From contig NZ_JAMDLI010000008.1 in the NCBI RefSeq assembly GCF_023721815.1, positions 248,001 to 312,000 on the forward strand: a stretch of 64,000 nt of DNA, given 5' to 3'. A program made the translations under genes and the position numbers. The stretch is from Pleomorphomonas sp. JP5 (GTDB taxonomy: Bacteria > Pseudomonadota > Alphaproteobacteria > Rhizobiales > Pleomorphomonadaceae). Shown in pieces: positions 1 through 6,153 of the stretch (its first letter is position 1; each line of letters opens with the position of its first letter). The notes below the pieces were generated by a model, which made no database searches, had not been told where the DNA came from, and saw only the letters and a list, made by a program, of their open reading frames with translations.

Positions 1-43
1 GGGGGCGCAGGAGCTTGGCGGTACGCCTGAGGGTGGCGAACAT
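1..43 (-). CDS. Start of an unidentified CDS, cut by the window edge
   Basis: An ATG (complement of 41-43) opens a minus-strand frame reading MFATLRRTAKLLRP to the window edge. It is preceded on that strand by a purine-rich AAGAAGGA Shine-Dalgarno at a normal distance. It lies downstream of, and in the same direction as, the phage-relic gene ending at 160, so it may belong to the same relic operon. Fourteen residues are too few to name it. Confidence 0.5.
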   Translation of the reverse strand, partial: MFATLRRTAKLLRP

Positions 44-159
44 CTCGATTTTCCTTCTTTCAGACCGGAGGTTTCCGGCCTCTTTCTCTCATCTCTTTGA
101 CGCCCTCAATATAGGCGAGGAAAGGCTTGCGACCTAATCGCAACTTCTGAAGGGGGGCT

Positions 160-825
160 TCAGATTCTCTTCGGCGGGGCGGTGTCGTCGGGCGCGGTTG
201 TCGTGGTCGCGTCGGGCCACCGGCCGAATGCCCCGAGGCCGAGTGCCCCGAGAATGTCGGATGGCACCTTTCGCCGCAGTTCCGGCGGCACAATGCGCTC
301 CACCCTGCCTGCCAATAGCCGCCGGTAGCGCCATAGCGCGCTGCGCATCTTGGACAGTTCATCAAGAGCCAGCGCACGAAGCTGGGGCGGCGATGGCGGG
401 AAGGAGAGGTTCGGCTTGTCGCCAAGGGATGCCACATCGCCCTTGATCCAGCGCTTGGCCGCCGCTTCGACCGTCCAGGCAGGCACATCCTCAAGGGCGA
501 TGTCATAGGCTTCCGAACGGGCTTCGATAACGGCGTCGCTCATGTTGCCGGCGGGGAACGCGGCGAGGAGCTTTGCGACATGCCTCAACGCACTGAACGC
601 GTCGGGCCTGGCCTCGGCATACGGCGCGACCTCATCCACCAACTGCAACAAGATCGATCGTTCCTCCGGCGTGAGAGCCCGGCTCAAGGTCGGGGTTCGG
701 CTCGCCGCCTCCGTGGGCTGCAAGGTGCGCTCCAGCTCGGCGAGCGAAGGCGGCAAGGATAGCGTCGTGGGGCGATGCTGCAGCAGGTTGGCGAGTGCTG
801 CGGGAAGCGCGGAAGGATTGGACAC
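160..825 (-). CDS. Phage replication-module protein, relic copy (paralogue of 35224-35841)
   Basis: A 221-aa protein of unknown function. It aligns along most of its length with the protein at 35224-35841 inside the intact prophage; the shared blocks include ELERTL, EAASRTPTLSRALT, RSEAY-I--EDVPAWTV and LSFPPSPPQLRALALDE. Start is GTG at 825, chosen because the CCGGAGTCGAACC Shine-Dalgarno context is conserved at the other copy (CCGGAGCCGAACA). It overlaps the 3' end of the upstream gene by 194 bp in another frame, as the paralogous pair also does. The position after an initiator-like gene would suit a helicase-loader role, but I see no AAA+ motif, so that is only a guess. Inference: part of a resident relic of a related phage. 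Confidence 0.75.
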   Translation of the reverse strand: MSNPSALPAALANLLQHRPTTLSLPPSLAELERTLQPTEAASRTPTLSRALTPEERSILLQLVDEVAPYAEARPDAFSALRHVAKLLAAFPAGNMSDAVIEARSEAYDIALEDVPAWTVEAAAKRWIKGDVASLGDKPNLSFPPSPPQLRALALDELSKMRSALWRYRRLLAGRVERIVPPELRRKVPSDILGALGLGAFGRWPDATTTTAPDDTAPPKRI

Positions 826-1432
826 GGTTCGACTCCGGTGCGGGTTTCAGACGATTGTCGCGAGCCTGGTAGACGGCTTCGGTGAAGTAGCTCCAGGAAC
901 GGATGCTCGACGGTCCGGCCCGGCTACATCGGGCCCGGATGGTCGGGAGAATGTCGGCCTGGAGATCGCAGCCGTTGCGGATCCAGTTCATCGGCTCGGA
1001 GAGGACGATGAGCCCTGGCGCCGAGGCGAGCTTCGCCAGCGCCTCTCCCCCGGCCTCCGTCAGTTCCTCGCCCAGCGTTTCGCCATCCGGCTTCGAGATC
1101 GGTCGCGGTTCGGGCTCCGGTACCGACCGACGTTCGGAAACCGGGTCGCGCGCCTCGTCCGGTGTAGTCTGGGGGGATATAGGGGGGTGTTTGGGGGTGT
1201 GGGGGAAAGAGGGGGGAGAAGGGGGATACCCAGAGGTGTCGGGCGACTGTCCGGTGACCGTCGCGTGACCGTCACGCTTCCTGTCCCGCTCCCGGCGCTT
1301 GCGCTCGGTGCCCCTGGCGCGACGCTCGGCCTCGACGGCGGCGCCCTCCTCCACCGCCCGGACGGCGAGGACGATGGCGTCGATGGGCGCGCCGGCGGCG
1401 GCCATCTGTTCGATCAGGCCGGCAATGCTCAT
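632..1432 (-). CDS. Putative phage replication initiator, relic copy (paralogue of 35660-36415)
   Basis: A 266-aa protein starting MSIAGLIEQM, matching MSIASLIEDM at 36415; the frame stays open upstream of this ATG but homology and the paralogue fix the start. Layout: short helical N-terminus, a very basic stretch rich in ERR and KRRERDR, a proline-rich linker (about residues 60-100), then a conserved C-terminal domain with MNWIRNGCDLQADILP, RSW-YFTEAVYQARDNRLKP. The same block order is seen in the 35660-36415 protein. No enzyme motif is visible; the DNA encoding the linker carries iteron-like repeats, so an origin-binding role is inferred. The gene that should lie upstream (equivalent of 36412-36660) survives only as a short fragment, which marks this as a damaged module. 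Confidence 0.7.
   Translation of the reverse strand: MSIAGLIEQMAAAGAPIDAIVLAVRAVEEGAAVEAERRARGTERKRRERDRKRDGHATVTGQSPDTSGYPPSPPSFPHTPKHPPISPQTTPDEARDPVSERRSVPEPEPRPISKPDGETLGEELTEAGGEALAKLASAPGLIVLSEPMNWIRNGCDLQADILPTIRARCSRAGPSSIRSWSYFTEAVYQARDNRLKPAPESNRVQSFRASRSTRQPAAASPHDAILAAFARRAGAHLAAHGGGEPNPDLEPGSHAGGTIDLVAVGG
1171..1274. repeat. G-run tract plus 11-bp iteron-like repeats (relic origin candidate)
   Basis: Plus strand 1171-1226 is a series of G-runs of five or six separated by short spacers. Immediately after it come three 11-bp units, GGCGACTGTCC (1242), GGTGACCGTCG (1253) and CGTGACCGTCA (1264). Both parts recur in the same order in the paralogous gene at 36163-36257. An 11-bp period is not a multiple of three, so the repetition is not explained by protein repeats. 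Origin function is inferred. Confidence 0.5.
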
Positions 1433-1504
1433 CGATCGGCCCCGCTTGCCCAAATCCCCATGTCCACCCTCCCGTCCCAAAGGGAACTTCACCTTGCAAA
1501 GGCT

Positions 1505-2052
1505 TGGAGCCCTCGCTGCGTGACTCAGTCATACGGGATGAGGGTTGCCGCACTCGAATGAAGGGCGGGAGATGGGGCACGATCTGAGAGTCGCGACACG
1601 AAGACGCGGTTGTGAACGCATCAGGAATATGGTCGGCAGACACCTTCAGACGGCACCGGTCCCAGCGCCGCGAGACGGCCGGCTTCACGCTCGTGAAGGT
1701 CATCCGGTTCCGTCGCAAGTTCAGGAAAGGCGACAAAACCTCACTGTTCCAACCAGTCTGTTTGGGATGTGTTGGAGGGAGGCTTTCTCCTTGCCGCTCC
1801 TCTGGTCAGCCTGACCGGCAGGGATTTTCCGCTTTAGGTGCAGAACGAGATTGCCCGGCCGATAGAGCGCTCGAAGCATGTGAAGAGCCTGACACGGTGC
1901 TGACGGCTCTCTCGTACTGAGCACCCGAGCCAAAACGCAGGGCGACAGCCCTTCGGGAGGCTACGAGTTTGGCGCCAATAGTGCGGCGGGAGCGTTCGCG
2001 GCCTGGGAAACATGCCCAAGACAACGCTGAACAGGGTATTTTCTAAAGAGAT
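1505..2052. other. Gene-poor junction between phage relic and attL
   Basis: Homology to the prophage replication operon stops near 1505 (the remains of the equivalent of the 36412-36660 gene). Open frames exist on both strands, but none has a family I recognise or a convincing start, and no integrase is present. I read it as the eroded inner end of the older element plus the sequence that originally lay downstream of the tRNA-Gly gene. Confidence 0.4.
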
Positions 2053-2100
2053 CTGGAGCGGGTGAAGGGAATCGAACCCTCGTATTCAGCTTGGAAGGCT
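2053..2100. repeat. attL: 48-bp direct repeat, displaced 3' end of tRNA-Gly
   Basis: Identical to 45877-45924. The repeat covers the T-arm, acceptor 3' strand, CCA and anticodon region of tRNA-Gly as read on the minus strand. Outside it the two flanks differ at once (position 2101 is A, 45925 is G; 2052 is T, 45876 is A). This copy has lost the tRNA 5' half, so it is the bacterial tRNA tail separated from its gene by integration. Confidence 0.95.
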
Positions 2101-2129
2101 ACCGAAAAAACCTGCGAAAACAATGCTGC

Positions 2130-2158
2130 CGTGTCAGGCATTTTTGACCGCGTGTCAC
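2130..2158. repeat. Candidate integrase arm sites, left end
   Basis: CGTGTCAG at 2130 and CGTGTCAC at 2151, inverted copies of the GTGACACG units at 45803-45830 just inside the right end. Inverted arm-type sites on either side of the core, 30-75 bp away, are what a lambda-type tyrosine recombinase would use; the assignment is inferred. Confidence 0.45.
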
Positions 2159-2263
2159 CGGCTGTTCTCTATATGTACACTTCGTTTCGGACAGAAGCGA
2201 TGGAGCTACCCCCATGACCAACCGCAGCCCGCAAGACCCATGGCTCATTTGATGGACTTATGT

Positions 2264-2590
2264 CTACTCGCCTGCCTTGCTCTTTCTGGCACTGATCTCG
2301 CAGAGAACGCCAAGGGCTACAGCGATTACAATGAACTTCATACCCTGATCGATCGCCTGTCCGCTGGTGAATGATCCGAAGTAGCGACGCGACAAGGCAA
2401 CTCTGCTTTCCATATCGGGCGAAGCGTAACCCACGAAGACGCCCATTGCACAGCGTAGGAAACCGAGCGCGAGGCCTAGATAGGCAATCACTTTTCCAAC
2501 TCGAGTGAAGAACATAGCGCCGAGGTCTCCCGTGTCCTGTCGTAAGTCGCCACCTTGGCGTGCAGACACAAAGAAATCAACTGCTAACAC
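2264..2590 (-). CDS. Small two-span membrane protein
   Basis: A 108-aa protein with two hydrophobic stretches, one around GKVIAYLGLALGFLRCAMGV (residues about 32-51) and one around GMKFIVIAVALGVL near the C-terminus. I recognise the general pattern from phage and genome islands of rhizobia, without a known function. Start: a GTG at 2590 with GAGGAGG eight bases upstream; an internal ATG at 2518 is the alternative. It lies 60 bp after the thermonuclease gene on the same strand and is the last gene before attL. Confidence 0.65.
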   Translation of the reverse strand: MLAVDFFVSARQGGDLRQDTGDLGAMFFTRVGKVIAYLGLALGFLRCAMGVFVGYASPDMESRVALSRRYFGSFTSGQAIDQGMKFIVIAVALGVLCEISARKSKAGE

Positions 2591-2650
2591 TCCGTGCCCT
2601 CCTCGGAGATCCTCAACGATCCCCGATCCCCCTGGAGGATGGCCGAGGCC

Positions 2651-3211
2651 CTATGAACACCACGGGTGCCGCGCCCCATCCCACTCCCGAGCGAGGCCTT
2701 CGTCGACGAGTATGAGCCCGATAGACCTGCCGTCGGCCCGATGAACTGTGCGGAGCTTGCGACCATATCTGTCCTCGTCGCGATCCGCCTTCCGGAGGGT
2801 GAACGGACCGACGTTGAGCAAGTCACGAAGGCGCGCCTTTGCCCTCTCGCCGAGCTCCCGCTCATAAGCGCACCTGGGCGGGCTAAGCTCCGGCGTGTCG
2901 ATATCGGCGATGCGGATCTTGGTTCCATCAAGCCAAATGGTGTCGCCGTCGACAACGCATGTCCTGGAGATCTTTGAGCAGTATGAGAATGAGCGCTCAT
3001 AGACGGTCGATTCAGCTGCTTGCGAGGGCTTTAAGCTCGCGGGGATGAACCCAGATAGGCGATCGCCGACAGTCTCAAACGCCGCAGCGCCAGCCATGAG
3101 CACCCCGAATACCAAGAACCCAACCAAGGAGTTCCTCCGGCGGAAGTAGCGCCGCCGTCTCGGTCTGAACTGTCGAAAACTGTTTTGGCGCCACCCGTAC
3201 ACAATCCCCAC
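2651..3211 (-). CDS. Thermonuclease (staphylococcal nuclease-like) with N-terminal membrane anchor
   Basis: 186 aa. A basic N-terminus is followed by one hydrophobic segment (FLVFGVLMAGAAAF, about residues 32-45), which should anchor or export the protein. The catalytic SNase domain follows: VDGDTIWLDGTKIRIADIDT with the expected Asp, RDLLNVGPFTLRK, DEDRYGRKLRTV and GLILVDEGLARE. The family hydrolyses DNA and RNA with calcium. Start is GTG at 3211. It is divergent from the SRAP gene across a 135-bp gap. A periplasmic nuclease carried by a prophage could degrade incoming DNA or feed on released DNA; that is inference. Confidence 0.88.
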   Translation of the reverse strand: MGIVYGWRQNSFRQFRPRRRRYFRRRNSLVGFLVFGVLMAGAAAFETVGDRLSGFIPASLKPSQAAESTVYERSFSYCSKISRTCVVDGDTIWLDGTKIRIADIDTPELSPPRCAYERELGERAKARLRDLLNVGPFTLRKADRDEDRYGRKLRTVHRADGRSIGLILVDEGLAREWDGARHPWCS

Positions 3212-3292
3212 CCCTTCAAGTCATCATTGCACCGATGGCCTAACGCAACCTTTCCTGAGCGTTTGCCGGCGCAGCGCGGCGAAGAAGCACTA

Positions 3293-3307
3293 GAACAATA
3301 GACGAAC
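3293..3307. promoter_or_regulatory. SOS (LexA) box, GAAC-N7-GAAC
   Basis: GAAC at 3293-3296 and GAAC at 3304-3307 with exactly seven bases between. The alphaproteobacterial LexA box is GTTC-N7-GTTC, and this is its complement. It ends 39 bp before the ATG of the SRAP gene, where a LexA site should sit to control it. Confidence 0.75.
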
Positions 3308-3346
3308 AGATGCCAGTATGGGCGCGGATGACGAGGAGCCGCTGCG

Positions 3347-3985
3347 ATGTGCAATCTCTACAGTCTCACCAGAGCTCCGGCCGCGATCCGAGCAATCGCC
3401 AAAGCGATGGTTGACCAGACAGGCAACCTTGAGCCCCTGCCCTCGATCTTTCCTGATCAGTTGGCGCCGGTGGTTCGCAATGGCGATGACGGCCGCGAAA
3501 TTCTGAGAATGCGTTGGGGAATGCCGGGACCAGCCACTTACGGCGGCGCGCCTATCACGAACATTCGGAACACCGATTCCCCGTGGTGGCGCCGTTGGCT
3601 TGGCCCGGACAGCCGTTGCGTCGTCCCCGCGTCGTCGTTCTGCGAATATCTCGACGCAAAGCCCCGCAAGATCCCCACGTGGTTCGCGTTGGACGAAGAC
3701 CGGTCGCTGTTCTTCTTTGCCGGCGTTTGGGCAACATGGACCGGAACACGAGGGACCAAAGCGGAGCCCGTGACTGGCGAGCACTTGCTGTACGGCTTCC
3801 TCACTACCGAAGCGAACGCGGAGGTGAAGCCGGTCCACCCAAAGGCAATGCCGGTTATTTTGACCACAGAGGAAGAAGTCGACGTGTGGCTACGCGCGCC
3901 CTGGAAAGAGGCTCAGTCCCTCCAGAGACCTCTTCCAGACGGGGGGCTGACGATAGTGGCAAGCGGCAAGAAGGAAGATGCTTGA
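3347..3985 (+). CDS. SRAP-family protein (YedK/HMCES), abasic-site DNA-protein crosslinking
   Basis: 212 aa. Begins MCN, giving the processed catalytic Cys2 that forms a thiazolidine link to abasic sites in single-stranded DNA. Other family marks: RMRWGMP (residues 54-60), NIRNTDSPW (72-80) in the place of the usual active-site Asn region, [12 protein letters not shown] (90-101) with the conserved Glu100, and HPKAMPVIL (164-172) with the catalytic His. The family shields abasic lesions during replication. The GAAC-N7-GAAC box 39 bp upstream shows SOS control in cis, fitting the older name SOS response-associated peptidase. It is transcribed away from the late operon. Confidence 0.93.
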   Translation: MCNLYSLTRAPAAIRAIAKAMVDQTGNLEPLPSIFPDQLAPVVRNGDDGREILRMRWGMPGPATYGGAPITNIRNTDSPWWRRWLGPDSRCVVPASSFCEYLDAKPRKIPTWFALDEDRSLFFFAGVWATWTGTRGTKAEPVTGEHLLYGFLTTEANAEVKPVHPKAMPVILTTEEEVDVWLRAPWKEAQSLQRPLPDGGLTIVASGKKEDA

Positions 3986-3997
3986 GTCTGTGCCGGC

Positions 3998-4264
3998 CTA
4001 CCTGTCGACAAGACGGGCCGTATACCAAGGATTCTCGCCGTATTGCATGGTCTGACCATTGCCTATTGGATCGAGGAATGTGGAGCGATAGGGATCACCC
4101 ACTTCGCGACAACAGTTGATGATCTCCTCTGACACCAAGTCAGCGCAGACCAGCCGTTGCAAAATCACCGATATGCTTTCCCGGCTGTAGGAACCCGGAA
4201 ATTCCCAGTGGCCCACCTCGTCGAGACTGTCATGCTTGATTATTTGCCAGACTTTCTCACCCAT
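3998..4264 (-). CDS. Small hypothetical protein behind an SD-containing hairpin
   Basis: 88 aa, no recognised family (N-terminus MGEKVWQIIKHDSLDEVG, two adjacent Cys near residue 51). Start at 4264 is supported by GGGGGA six bases upstream. It faces the SRAP gene tail to tail with a 12-bp gap. The Shine-Dalgarno lies inside a long inverted repeat (4267-4304), so its translation may be controlled. Confidence 0.6.
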   Translation of the reverse strand: MGEKVWQIIKHDSLDEVGHWEFPGSYSRESISVILQRLVCADLVSEEIINCCREVGDPYRSTFLDPIGNGQTMQYGENPWYTARLVDR

Positions 4265-4266
4265 AA

Positions 4267-4304
4267 TCGTCCCCCACTAGCTTTGACAATTTTATGGGGG
4301 ACGA
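4267..4304 (-). promoter_or_regulatory. Inverted repeat that would sequester the ribosome binding site
   Basis: Arms TCGTCCCCCA (4267-4276) and TGGGGGACGA (4295-4304), ten perfect pairs with an 18-base loop. On the minus-strand transcript the 3' arm contains the GGGGGA Shine-Dalgarno of the gene starting at 4264, so folding would hide it. It could instead be a protein operator. Confidence 0.45.
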
Positions 4305-4393
4305 CAACTTATGCCTATGCTCAAATAGGCCATGTTTGAAGTCTACGCTTAGCCCGTTCGTCATTAGAAAAGATCGAGCGAAAATCGCAAGGA

Positions 4394-4669
4394 CTACTTG
4401 CGTGGCTCCTCCCTCTCCATCGCTTGCCGCAAGTACCTCAGATCCGTTTTGATCTCGGCAATATCTTGGAGCACGCGAGTCGTGTCGGCTCGGCCGGCTC
4501 TTCCGTCCGTTTCGATCTCGCCAATGCGCCGATCATGATCCGCGACTTTCGCCTCCACTCCGGTAATGGACGTCTGTAAAGCGGTCCAGCCACCTGCGAG
4601 TGCCATCGCCAAGGTCGCGAGAGCAACAACGGTCGACAGGTTTAGACTCTTCCTGAAGTCAGGCATCAT
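4394..4669 (-). CDS. Small anchored coiled-coil protein, lysis region
   Basis: 91 aa: one N-terminal transmembrane helix (VVALATLAMALAGGWTAL, residues about 14-31) followed by a heptad-rich, charged stretch (VEAKVADHDRRIGEIE, VLQDIAEIKTDLRYLRQAME). It overlaps the Rz1-like stop by an ATGA junction and is the last gene of the lysis cassette. The shape resembles accessory lysis or spanin-type proteins; I cannot assign holin activity from one helix. Confidence 0.7.
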   Translation of the reverse strand: MMPDFRKSLNLSTVVALATLAMALAGGWTALQTSITGVEAKVADHDRRIGEIETDGRAGRADTTRVLQDIAEIKTDLRYLRQAMEREEPRK

Positions 4670-4884
4670 CGCGCTTTCTTTATAATTGCATCATTTCCCA
4701 GGGCGCGCTTCAGCGCGTCGGGATCGGTTTGAGCGAGACACACGGCGGCGGCCGGCTTCAACGGCGTGACAAGCTTCAGCCCCGCGCCACCTTCAGGGGG
4801 AACCGTCGCGCAAGCCGTCGCAATCGCGGCCACCGCCAGCAGCGAGGCATAGGTCGCGAGGCGAAAGGCCATCGAGCTTTTCAT
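4666..4884 (-). CDS. Rz1-like outer-membrane spanin lipoprotein
   Basis: 72 aa from an ATG at 4884 (an in-frame ATG at 4905 gives a 7-residue extension). Lipoprotein signal peptide with hydrophobic core ASLLAVAAIATA and lipobox Cys25, then a short periplasmic tail. The first 92 bp overlap the upstream Rz-like gene in another frame, the classical nested or overlapping Rz/Rz1 arrangement. The o-spanin joins the i-spanin across the periplasm to fuse inner and outer membranes at lysis. Sequence conservation in this family is weak; the call rests on the architecture and position. Confidence 0.72.
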   Translation of the reverse strand: MKSSMAFRLATYASLLAVAAIATACATVPPEGGAGLKLVTPLKPAAAVCLAQTDPDALKRALGNDAIIKKAR

Positions 4885-5047
4885 CAATCCGCGTCCTTTC
4901 CTCATAGGCCTTCACCGAGGCCCGCGCCTGTCCGGCCCGCTCGATGTCCCTGCCGGTTTCGATCAGCCACCACGCGGCCAGCAGGAGGGCGACAGTGGCT
5001 ATTCCAGCCAACACCAGCCGCCAGTTCTTGAGGGCCACAGCGATCAC
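4793..5047 (-). CDS. Rz-like inner-membrane spanin
   Basis: 84 aa, GTG start at 5047 overlapping the endolysin stop (GTGA). One N-terminal helix (WRLVLAGIATVALLLAAWWL) followed by a charged helical region (RDIERAGQARASVKAYEERT). This is the i-spanin form: type II anchor plus periplasmic coiled coil. Its 3' part overlaps the lipoprotein gene. The longer open frame that extends upstream into the endolysin gene is a shadow. The assignment is by architecture and neighbours. Confidence 0.72.
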   Translation of the reverse strand: MIAVALKNWRLVLAGIATVALLLAAWWLIETGRDIERAGQARASVKAYEERTRIDEKLDGLSPRDLCLAAGGGRDCDGLRDGSP

Positions 5048-5706
5048 GCCCGCATCTCCTTGCGGATGATCAGGAAGGCCGCCAATGCAGCGGCACCGAC
5101 GATGACAATGGAAATAGCCCACGACAGCGGGCCATTGCCGGACGCCGCCGTGGCAAGACCGCCGCCCACAGTGGTCGCAGCCGCCAGGACTTCCGGCCGT
5201 GTAATCGCCTGCTTGATCGTCGAACCAGCCGACACCGGAGCGGAAGCGCTGGAAACGAACGCACCGGTCGACCACAAGCCAGCTTCCGCCGCGCGCCGAT
5301 TGACGAGCCCCTGGACCACCTTGCCGCCCGCCTTGTTCCACTTGGCAAGCTCCGACGGGACGGCTTCGTAAGCGCCCGCGTTCAGCTTTCTCAGCAGCGT
5401 CGATTTCAAGAATGCGGCGTTACCCACATTGAAGGCGAACGACACCAGGGCGCCAAACTGAGAGTCGTTGAGCGGCACTTTCACCGCGCCATCGACAGCT
5501 TGTTCGGCCTCACCGAGATCATGCCGAAGCAGCTCCGTTGCCTTCGCTTCGGTGATGGACAGTCCGTGGCCGACCCGGAAAGCGGAATCGCTCGTGTGGC
5601 CGTATCCGATCGTCCACACACCCGCACTGTCCTGGTAGGAACGAAGGCGAAGCCCTTCCCACTGCTTGATCTTCTCAATGGCGAGGTCGGATGTGGTTCG
5701 CATCAA
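5044..5706 (-). CDS. Phage endolysin (GH24 lysozyme) with C-terminal membrane segment
   Basis: 220 aa. Residues 1-150 are a phage lysozyme: Glu17 in KQWEGLRLRSYQD, Asp26, Thr32 in GVWTIGYGHT, giving the E-D-T catalytic pattern of T4-type lysozymes, then ALVSFAFNVG and GLVNRRAAEAGLW. Residues about 160-220 add an Ala/Gly-rich region ending in a hydrophobic helix (WAISIVIVGAAALAAFLI) and a basic tail. Usual GH24 endolysins are about 150-170 aa, so this tail is an addition. It may tether the enzyme or act in membrane release; no separate holin is recognised nearby. Confidence 0.92.
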   Translation of the reverse strand: MMRTTSDLAIEKIKQWEGLRLRSYQDSAGVWTIGYGHTSDSAFRVGHGLSITEAKATELLRHDLGEAEQAVDGAVKVPLNDSQFGALVSFAFNVGNAAFLKSTLLRKLNAGAYEAVPSELAKWNKAGGKVVQGLVNRRAAEAGLWSTGAFVSSASAPVSAGSTIKQAITRPEVLAAATTVGGGLATAASGNGPLSWAISIVIVGAAALAAFLIIRKEMRA

Positions 5707-5721
5707 AGTCTCCGGATCGCT

Positions 5722-6153
5722 TCAGAGCGACATGGCATCGCGCCAAGCCGCGTCAATCTGATCGGCCGAGAGGCCGAAGGTCTGCCCGAGCGTGGCGATC
5801 AGCGGGTGGTCCCTGCGGTACTCACTTGCATAGTCCCACTCGATTTCGGCTTGGTCTCGTTGATCCTCCGGCAAGGCGTCGATCGCTGCTGCGACGTCGG
5901 CCGGCTTGATGCCAATCTTGAGAAGGCCTAGCCGGAGCTGTCGGGCTGAGAGTGGCATGAGCGGAGCCGGTTCGGTCGGGGGTAGGTCCGGAGCGGTCCA
6001 TACGCCGTTGATCAGCTTCCAACCGATGCCGGCCTCGGACGGCAGCGCGCTCGTGTCGACACCACCAAATGCAGAGGCATCAACGTCATCTGCTACGACA
6101 ATCGAGTTGGTGATCTGATCGGCTTCGATAATATGGATGATCTTAGCCATCAT
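5722..6153 (-). CDS. Tail-fibre-associated protein (assembly/chaperone-like)
   Basis: 143 aa, overlapping the 3' end of the tail fibre gene by an ATGA-type junction. N-terminal part has GIGWKLINGVWTAP, a small beta module often found in fibre-associated proteins; the C-terminal half starts LSARQLRLGLLKIGI and is helical, ending GLSADQIDAAWRDAM. The LSARQLRL segment is common in short proteins encoded just after alphaproteobacterial tail fibres. Role in fibre folding or attachment is inferred from position. Confidence 0.65.
   Translation of the reverse strand: MMAKIIHIIEADQITNSIVVADDVDASAFGGVDTSALPSEAGIGWKLINGVWTAPDLPPTEPAPLMPLSARQLRLGLLKIGIKPADVAAAIDALPEDQRDQAEIEWDYASEYRRDHPLIATLGQTFGLSADQIDAAWRDAMSL

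Noticed and set aside
60-506. 148-aa minus-strand frame at the left edge, ending LGRKPFLAYIEGVKEMRERG
   Set aside because: Mostly a shadow of the 160-825 gene. The last 27 residues look protein-like and might start at a TTG, but support is too thin.
1545-1933. Several 60-150-aa frames on both strands in the left junction
   Set aside because: No start signal, family or homology to the other replication module; treated as eroded sequence.
5060-5371. 103-aa plus-strand frame in the endolysin region
   Set aside because: Antisense shadow of the endolysin.
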